11,957 nt of DNA from Candidatus Sumerlaeota bacterium (GTDB lineage Bacteria; Sumerlaeota; Sumerlaeia; JAFGJS01). Numbering within the stretch: the stretch's first letter is position 1; each line of letters starts with the position of its first letter. A model generated the notes under the pieces. It saw nothing but the letters and a program-made list of their open reading frames with translations. It did no database searches and had not been told where the DNA came from. The stretch lies in the NCBI GenBank assembly GCA_016928995.1, contig JAFGJS010000001.1:1-11957 (forward strand). Reading direction: 5' to 3'. Shown here piece after piece: positions 6,444 to 11,957 of this stretch. Position numbers and translations under genes: made by a program.

Positions 6444-6939
6444 ATGACAATCAGCCGGCAATCGATAGCCTTCAGGTCATGCTGTGATCGCTTTGAATCC
6501 CAAACGGAAAAACACCATGATTGGATCATCATCAACATGAGATTATACACTCACCCTTCCGATGCGTTTTTCATGATCATGATCAATCCACCCACAGTAA
6601 CAAAATAAGTATATCTTCATGTCAATTTATACCTGGTTCTTGAGTCAAAATTTACATGAATTATTTATAAAACACTCAGCTCCTCCCCTTCTGATTTGGC
6701 GGCGCCGGTTCGTTACCACAAAGTAAAAAAAACTGAAAATAAGCCGAAGCTGCTAAAGCGAACGAATTTATTTCCCGATATGTAGTACAAAGATTTATCA
6801 TTAATCTGGTGGTTGCATACACAGGCTGTCTAAACTCGAAAAGAATGATTTTTGCGCCGTGCTGCATGGGATGTAGGTGTCATAGCGCTCAACATTCTTT
6901 TTTTTTATCACGACATAACGACACCTAAGGATCAGGTCG

Positions 6940-9489
6940 ATGCCTCGAACAAAGGGAAAGCCAGGCGAGGGGACGAAAACGGACGAGAAAAACGACGCGA
7001 AGGCGAACGCCAAAACAAGCGCCAAAAACGGCGCAAGGGCGAACGCGAAGACGAACGCGAGTAAAAGCGCAAAGCCTGACGCAAAAGCGCAAAACGCTCC
7101 ACAGAACGAAGAATTGCCGCGCGAGGTTGAAGCTTTGGCCGAAGCGCTCGTATTGCTGGAACCGTCCGATGTCAGCGCGATGGCTGAAGCCCATACGTCA
7201 TTGCAGAAAATCGTCGAGTCGCTTAAACAGGAAAAACAGGAACGCTTTGCGGAAGCGACCCATGCCGCCGCACAACTCGTGGAGAAAATCATTCTGGCGG
7301 ACACCGACGAGCCAGACGCGGCGATGGCGACTTTATTGCGCTTCGTGGCGGCTTTGCAGGCGGCCATATGCAATGGGCGCGAAGAGGCGGAATGCGATTT
7401 CCCCGTGGAACTGATGCCCGGAGGAGCCGTGGAACAACCAGCGCCTGAGCCTGAGCCTGAACCGGAGGCGCCGAAGGCGAAAAGCGGCCTGGAGGATTCC
7501 ACGACGCAGCTGCCGCCCGCCGCTCCGCAAGCGGCGCCGGTGAAAAAGGTTGAAGCCGCAGACGCACGACAGGCGCAGACCGAGACGACAGGGCCAAGCG
7601 ACGCGCAAACCGCATTGGAAGCGGATCGCGAGTTGCTCAGTGAGTTCCTGAGCGGCGAAGCGCAGGAGCATCTGGAAGCTGCGGACATGGGTTTGCTGGA
7701 ACTGGAGACAGATCCGAGCTTGGAAGAAGCGCTGAACGCAGTTTTCCGGGCGTTTCATACCATCAAAGGCGTCGCGGGATTTCTGGGTTTGACGCAGATC
7801 GGTTCGCTGGCGCACGAGGCGGAGAATCTGCTCGATTCGGCGCGCAAGGGAGAACTGGTCCTGAAGGGAGCGGCGATCGACGCGACATTCGACGCGGTGG
7901 ACGGCTTGAAAAAGTTGATCACCGAAGTCAGCGAGGCGCTGGCTACCGGAGTGGCGGCGCCAGCCAACGCGGCGTTCGGGCTGTTGATCGAGCGAATCCA
8001 GGCGGCCGGTTCCGGCGAGGCGCTGGAAGAAGACCAGGGCGAACCGGAAGGGGTTCCCGGCCGGCGGCTGGGAGAAATTCTGGTCGAATCGGGAAGCGCG
8101 ACAAATGAGCAAGTGGAGTCGGCCTTGCAGCGTCAGCGCGAATCCGACGAGCATCCGAAGCTGGGTTCGGTGTTGGCGCGCGATGAAAAAGTTCCCGCAA
8201 GAGACGTGGCGCATGCGCTGCGCAGCCAGCAGCAAGCCTCGGCGGTGAAGGAAAACGTGAAGGTGGACGCGGAGCGCCTCGACCGGCTGCTCGATACAAT
8301 CGGAGAATTGGTCATCGTGGAGGCGATGGTGACGCAGTCGCCGGAGATGAAAGGGATCGCCTCGGCGGAACTCGCGCGGCACCTGAGCCAGTTGAATAAA
8401 ATCACGCGGGAACTGCAGGAGATGGGGATCCCGCTGCGTATGATTCCGCTACGCTCGACGTTTCAAAAGATGGCGCGGATGGTGCGCGACCTTTCAAAAA
8501 AAGCCGGCAAACGCGTCGAGTTCTGCATGTCCGGCGAGGACACGGAACTGGACAAGTCGGTCGTGGATAAAATCGGCGATCCGCTGGTGCATATGATCCG
8601 CAACGCTGTGGATCACGGGCTGGAGTCCGATCCGGCGGAACGCCGGGCGGCAGGCAAATCGGAGACGGGGCGCGTGGAGCTCCGCGCGTACCATAAGGGC
8701 GGCGGGATCTACATCGAGATCGAAGATGACGGGCGCGGTTTGAACAAGGATGCGATCCTGGCCAAGGCGCGCGACCGCAAGTTGATCAATGACGGTGACA
8801 GTCTGAGCGAACGGGAAATTTTCAATCTGATCTTCGAGCCGGGATTCTCCACGGCGAAAAAAATCACGGAAGTCTCGGGCCGCGGCGTGGGGATGGACGT
8901 CGTGCGGCGGAACATCGAAGCCCTGCGCGGGCAAGTGGATATTCAATCCAAGCCGGGAAAAGGCAGCGTCTTCAGCATCCGCCTTCCGCTGACGTTGGCG
9001 ATCATCGACGGCATGGTCGTGCGCGCCGGACAGGAACGATATATCATCCCGACACTTTCCGTGGTCCGCTCGATCCGGCCCGAAAAGCAACACAGAACTC
9101 AAATTCTCTCGAAGGGCGAACTGCTATCGGTGCAAGGAGAGCTGATCCCGCTGTTCCGGTTGGGCGAGTTATTCGGCATCGCCGAAGCGGAGAGCGAACT
9201 GACGAACGCGATCGCGATCATCGTCGAGGAAGAAAACCGGCGCGTGGCGATCTTAGCGGACGAACTGCTCGGACAGCAGCAAATCGTGATCAAAAGCCTC
9301 GGCGAGGCGATGAAAGGTATTCCGGGAATCGCCGGAGGAGCGATCATGCCCGACGGAAAGGTCGGACTGATCGTCGATGTCAGCGGCCTGACGCGCTTCG
9401 CCCTGACGGAAAACAAGGAAGACGAAATCGACACAAAAACATATACAGACCAAGAAGCGCCGGCGGAGCTGAGCGCCGGCAAAGCATAG
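6940..9489 (+). CDS. cheA: Chemotaxis histidine kinase CheA with MshEN-like insert
   Basis: This 849-residue kinase would phosphorylate itself from ATP under receptor control and pass phosphate to CheY/CheB-type regulators; none is in the window. Domains in order: a Lys/Ala/Asn-rich tail (about 5-55); an all-helical unrecognised segment (about 57-155); a Pro/Glu linker; the HPt domain (about 230-340) with phospho-accepting H273 in FHTIKG; a tandem 24-residue MshEN-like motif (376-399 and 407-430); P3 dimerisation (about 435-500); the HATPase P4 with N box N555-AVDHG, G1 DDGRG (596-600), FEPGFS (632-637) and G2 GRGVGMD (647-653); and a CheW-like P5 (about 690-835). All key kinase residues are present. 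The ATG at 6940 has AAGGA 8 bp upstream. It is longer than typical CheA (about 650-700) because of the N-terminal extension and the insert. cheW follows after 13 bp. Confidence 0.96.
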   Translation: MPRTKGKPGEGTKTDEKNDAKANAKTSAKNGARANAKTNASKSAKPDAKAQNAPQNEELPREVEALAEALVLLEPSDVSAMAEAHTSLQKIVESLKQEKQERFAEATHAAAQLVEKIILADTDEPDAAMATLLRFVAALQAAICNGREEAECDFPVELMPGGAVEQPAPEPEPEPEAPKAKSGLEDSTTQLPPAAPQAAPVKKVEAADARQAQTETTGPSDAQTALEADRELLSEFLSGEAQEHLEAADMGLLELETDPSLEEALNAVFRAFHTIKGVAGFLGLTQIGSLAHEAENLLDSARKGELVLKGAAIDATFDAVDGLKKLITEVSEALATGVAAPANAAFGLLIERIQAAGSGEALEEDQGEPEGVPGRRLGEILVESGSATNEQVESALQRQRESDEHPKLGSVLARDEKVPARDVAHALRSQQQASAVKENVKVDAERLDRLLDTIGELVIVEAMVTQSPEMKGIASAELARHLSQLNKITRELQEMGIPLRMIPLRSTFQKMARMVRDLSKKAGKRVEFCMSGEDTELDKSVVDKIGDPLVHMIRNAVDHGLESDPAERRAAGKSETGRVELRAYHKGGGIYIEIEDDGRGLNKDAILAKARDRKLINDGDSLSEREIFNLIFEPGFSTAKKITEVSGRGVGMDVVRRNIEALRGQVDIQSKPGKGSVFSIRLPLTLAIIDGMVVRAGQERYIIPTLSVVRSIRPEKQHRTQILSKGELLSVQGELIPLFRLGELFGIAEAESELTNAIAIIVEEENRRVAILADELLGQQQIVIKSLGEAMKGIPGIAGGAIMPDGKVGLIVDVSGLTRFALTENKEDEIDTKTYTDQEAPAELSAGKA

Positions 9490-9502
9490 GAGGAACACTG
9501 CG

Positions 9503-10006
9503 ATGGCGGAAGAAACAATCATGGCCGCGACGGCCAAGGCGGGCAAGTACCTGACTTTCACTCTGGCCGAGGAGGAATACGGCCTGGAGATCCTCAAGGT
9601 CCAGGAGATCATTGGAATGATGAACGTCACGCGCGTGCCCAAGACGCCCGAGTTCGTGCGCGGCGTGATTAATCTGCGCGGCAAGGTCATCCCGGTCGTC
9701 GACTTGCGGCTGAAGTTCGGTCTTGCCGAACAGGACGAAACGGAAAAGACCTGCATCATCGTGGTGCAGGTGGCTCAGGGCGACCACCGCACGATCATGG
9801 GGATCATCGTGGACCAGGTCTCCGAAGTGATGGATATCGGCGGAGATCAGATCGAACCGGTGCCATCCTTCGGCTCGAGCGTGGACACCACGTTCATCCT
9901 GGGAATGGGCAAGATCGGCTCGAAAGTGCTGACCATGCTCGACATCGACAAAGTGCTGTCCGCCGGCGAAACCGCCGCCATGCGCGACGCCGCCCAAACC
10001 GCGTAA
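9503..10006 (+). CDS. cheW: Chemotaxis coupling protein CheW
   Basis: The 167-residue product is a single CheW domain: YLTFTLAEEEYGLEILKVQEI, then RVPKTPEFVRGVINLRGKVIPVVDL, the GIIVDQVSEVMDI strand pair and the terminal VLTMLDIDKVL. It has the normal CheW length. It bridges receptors and the P5 domain of CheA at the inner face of the membrane. The start at 9503 is preceded by AGGAGG (9488-9493) overlapping the cheA stop, with a 9 bp spacing, so cheA and cheW are almost certainly one operon. A second in-frame ATG lies a few codons downstream but has no comparable ribosome site. The receptor gene follows after about 200 bp. Confidence 0.96.
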   Translation: MAEETIMAATAKAGKYLTFTLAEEEYGLEILKVQEIIGMMNVTRVPKTPEFVRGVINLRGKVIPVVDLRLKFGLAEQDETEKTCIIVVQVAQGDHRTIMGIIVDQVSEVMDIGGDQIEPVPSFGSSVDTTFILGMGKIGSKVLTMLDIDKVLSAGETAAMRDAAQTA

Positions 10007-10147
10007 AGAGAAGACTCAATAGTCTATCATGATGACGACGACTTCAACGACTTTTATCAAGGCGACGGAAGTGTGTTCTGCTGGCATCAAGCGCTAATAC
10101 AGCAACGCATATTTAAATAAACAGTCGAGGCGAATTTTTTTACCAAT

Positions 10148-10177
10148 TTGTCGAGCGGTGCTCACAGGAACGATAAT
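10148..10177 (+). promoter_or_regulatory. Candidate promoter for the chemoreceptor gene
   Basis: TTGTCG (10148-10153, 4 of 6 to the -35) and GATAAT (10172-10177, 5 of 6 to the -10) are separated by 18 bp, about 33 bp before the receptor start. The surrounding cheW-mcp gap (10007-10209) is AT-rich and has no other clear feature and no strong terminator. The receptor may thus have its own promoter as well as read-through from cheA-cheW. Confidence 0.4.
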
Positions 10178-10209
10178 TAGTAAAAAAAAAGAGGGGAAGA
10201 GAAGATAAA

Positions 10210-11957
10210 ATGTTAAAAAACATGTCCGCAGGAAAAAAAATCGGACTCGGTTTCGGCGCCTTGATGGCCTTGCTGACCGTCGTAGCCGTGATTGGATACA
10301 CAAGCATGAGTAACATGCTCAACAACACACATCATACCATTAAGATGAACGAATTGGATAAGCTGCTGGTCGAGAAGGAAGTCGATCATCTGAATTGGGC
10401 CAATGCTGTGTCTGAATTGCTGACAAATGAGAACGTCACCGAGCTGAAGGTGCAGACCGATGATCATCAATGCGCGTTCGGCAAATGGCTCTACGGCGAA
10501 GAACGCGTGCAGACAGAGCAGGCGATGCCCGAATTGGCCTCCATCCTCAAGGAAATCGAACCTGTGCATGAGCGCTTGCACGCATCGGCGATCCATATCG
10601 GGGAAAGCTTCCACCAGGCCGATCCAGAGTTGCCGGGGGTACTGGCGGCGCGGCAGATCGATCATTTAAACTGGGCCAACGCCGTGCGCGATGCATTCCT
10701 CAACAAATCCAACACGCTCGAAGTCCAGACCGACGCCACAAAATGCGCACTGGGCCAATGGCTCGAAAGCGAACAGGCGAAAAAGGCCTATGCCAATGGC
10801 GACGCCGAATTTAAACGAGCCTGGGACGAGATGCTCACGGTGCACCGGCAGCTGCACGCCTCCGTGATCGACGTCAAAAAAAATCTGGCCTTCGACCAGG
10901 TGGAACAAGCCCGCCAGACCAGACAGCGTACGCTGAACGAACTCGACAAAATTTCCCAAAGCCTCTTTCAAGAACTGGATCAGGCGATGGAAACCTTCGT
11001 CGATCCGGCCAAGGCAAAAGCAGAGAAAGCCAAGGACATCGAGTCGATGACGAAATGGAGCGCGATCGACATGGCCTTGAATGAGGACATCATCGAGCCG
11101 CTTCTTTCGCTGCGTATTTTACTGAACAATACGTATGAGAGCAAGCAGAAGAGCGCCTATAAAGAAGCCTATAACGAAATTCTAGCCAGCGTCGATGAAT
11201 GGGCTAAACTGCTTCAAAACGACTCCGCCATGGAAAAAGTCGCAGACAGCATTCGCAAGCATCTGGAAGACTGGAACGCACAGGTCATAGTATACTTCGG
11301 CGCCGCGGACGAAGAGGAGAAATATCTCGCAACGCTGGATACGGCTAGAAAAACTTTCCAGGATACGATGCTGCCCGCTTTGGAGCAAACGCTGGCGCAT
11401 CTGCATACCTTGACCGAAACAGCGCAGAATAATCTGAATGGCATGGCTGAGGCCAACCGGGTCTTCAATGAAGTCACAAAGCCATCCCTCACCCAAACAC
11501 AGGAACTGCTCACAAAGGCGATCGACCTGGTTACTGCTAACGTTGAAAAAGAAAATGAAGGCATCTTCATCACCGGCAAGCGCTCGAAGGCTCTGGTCGG
11601 CGTCATTTCATTTGCGGCGCTCTTGATCGGCATAATACTGGCTTACTTTATCGCTCGCAGCATCACCCGCGCACTGAAGCAGATCATCGAAGGCTTGCGG
11701 CTCGGGGCGGATCAGGTCACTTCGGCTTCGGGGCAGGTGGCGCAGTCGAGCCAGTCGATGGCCGAGGGCGCCAGCGAACAGGCTTCCAGCTTGGAGGAAA
11801 TCTCCTCCTCGCTCGAGGAAATGGCCTCCATGACCCGGCAGAACGCCGACAACTCACGGCAGGTGAACAAGATGGCCACCGAAGCCCGAACCTCCACCGA
11901 CCAGGGCCGCGAGGCCATGGCCCGCATGTCCGAGGCGATCGGCAAGATCAAGGCCTC
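10210..11957 (+). CDS. Methyl-accepting chemotaxis protein with tandem CZB domains, 3' end outside the window
   Basis: The frame is open from the ATG at 10210 to the right edge (582 codons). TM1 is at about residues 9-31. Two consecutive CZB (chemoreceptor zinc-binding) domains follow. The first has ligand set H60 (HLNWANAV), C88 (CAFGKW), H120 and H124 (HERLH). The second has H152, C179 (CALGQW), H212 and H216 (HRQLH). A further helical stretch of about 240 residues leads to TM2 (about 461-482). A short HAMP-like segment and the start of the MCP signalling domain come next (SMAEGASEQASSLEEISSSLEEM). CZB domains bind zinc through three His and one Cys and are known to sense zinc or hypochlorous acid; the ligand here is inferred. 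Between TM1 and TM2 the CZB domains would face the periplasm, whereas many known CZB domains are cytoplasmic and C-terminal. The signalling tip and any methylation pentapeptide are not in view. The position after cheA-cheW suggests it feeds that kinase. Confidence 0.93.
   Translation, partial: MLKNMSAGKKIGLGFGALMALLTVVAVIGYTSMSNMLNNTHHTIKMNELDKLLVEKEVDHLNWANAVSELLTNENVTELKVQTDDHQCAFGKWLYGEERVQTEQAMPELASILKEIEPVHERLHASAIHIGESFHQADPELPGVLAARQIDHLNWANAVRDAFLNKSNTLEVQTDATKCALGQWLESEQAKKAYANGDAEFKRAWDEMLTVHRQLHASVIDVKKNLAFDQVEQARQTRQRTLNELDKISQSLFQELDQAMETFVDPAKAKAEKAKDIESMTKWSAIDMALNEDIIEPLLSLRILLNNTYESKQKSAYKEAYNEILASVDEWAKLLQNDSAMEKVADSIRKHLEDWNAQVIVYFGAADEEEKYLATLDTARKTFQDTMLPALEQTLAHLHTLTETAQNNLNGMAEANRVFNEVTKPSLTQTQELLTKAIDLVTANVEKENEGIFITGKRSKALVGVISFAALLIGIILAYFIARSITRALKQIIEGLRLGADQVTSASGQVAQSSQSMAEGASEQASSLEEISSSLEEMASMTRQNADNSRQVNKMATEARTSTDQGREAMARMSEAIGKIKA

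Larger units (their letters stand above)
6167..6939. other. Long divergent intergenic region between the Hsp20-like gene and cheA
   Basis: About 770 bp, largely AT-richer than its neighbours, without a convincing gene. Short open frames here (such as 6396-6608 plus and 6676-6867 minus) lack ribosome sites and family features. It holds the sigma-54 promoter of the Hsp20-like gene, two GC-rich palindromes (6383-6413 and 6426-6443), a loose inverted repeat (6519-6534 with 6574-6588) and a T10 tract near 6898-6907. I found no convincing cheA promoter. The ribosome site of cheA is AAGGA at 6927-6931. Confidence 0.6.

Noticed and set aside
6519-6588. Inverted repeat of GATTG/ATCATGATCA-like arms in the intergenic region
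   Set aside because: Arms are low-complexity (repeated ATCA/TGATC), imperfect and 39 bp apart; could easily arise by chance in AT-rich DNA.
6396-6608. Plus-strand small open frame of 70 codons in the intergenic region
   Set aside because: No ribosome site, starts inside the large palindrome, composition not protein-like.
6870-6890. Possible sigma-54 element before cheA (AGGTGTCATAGCGC)
   Set aside because: The GG-to-GC spacing is one base off and neither half matches the consensus.
6801-7688. Minus-strand open frame of 295 codons antisense to the start of cheA
   Set aside because: Its Ser/Ala/Phe-rich low-complexity product mirrors the repetitive CheA tail and linker; it has no recognisable domain and lies opposite a firmly supported gene.
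7333-8382. Minus-strand open frame of 349 codons antisense to cheA
   Set aside because: Arg/Gln/His-rich composition typical of the complement of GC-rich coding DNA; overlaps the HPt and insert of CheA.
10150-10176. Possible flagellar sigma-28 promoter before the receptor (CGATAA)
   Set aside because: Only the -10 half fits; the required upstream TAAA-type element is absent at the correct distance.

Overview
The window looks like a chromosomal segment of a motile, diderm (Gram-negative type) bacterium. Most of it is GC-rich. It encodes a lipoprotein with a lipobox, a PilC/GspF-type inner-membrane protein, an exported small heat-shock-like protein with a sigma-54 type (-24/-12) promoter, and a chemotaxis set (CheA, CheW, transmembrane chemoreceptor). 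I cannot assign a phylum firmly. The domain style of CheA and the receptor is seen in deltaproteobacteria-like and PVC/Lentisphaerota-like lineages, but this is an impression only.

Layout. (1) Bases 1-1151 (+): an AT-richer two-gene unit. It holds the 3' part of a DUF5343-family gene and a Swt1-like HEPN gene whose TTG start overlaps the preceding stop. (2) 1230-1316 (-): tRNA-Leu(CAA) with an encoded CCA end and its own promoter. The AT-rich genes lie directly beyond its 3' end, as expected for the edge of an island inserted at a tRNA gene. (3) 1426-3509 (-): panE/apbA-like reductase followed after 20 bp by a lipoprotein of unknown function. (4) 3654-4889 (-): a stand-alone pilC/gspF-like gene. 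(5) 5066-6166 (-): an exported alpha-crystallin/Hsp20-like protein with a strong intrinsic terminator downstream and a near-consensus sigma-54 promoter upstream. (6) 6167-6939: a long, largely AT-rich divergent intergenic region with two palindromes. (7) 6940-11957 (+): cheA, cheW and an mcp that runs off the right edge.

How the genes fit together. CheA, CheW and the receptor form a plausible dedicated signalling array. The receptor carries two tandem zinc-binding CZB domains in its predicted extracytoplasmic part. CheA carries a tandem 24-residue motif resembling the c-di-GMP-binding MshEN domain of PilB/GspE-type ATPases. The exported chaperone-like protein is divergent from this cluster and probably needs a sigma-54 activator. 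The DUF5343/HEPN pair is the best candidate for an undescribed defence or toxin-antitoxin-like module.
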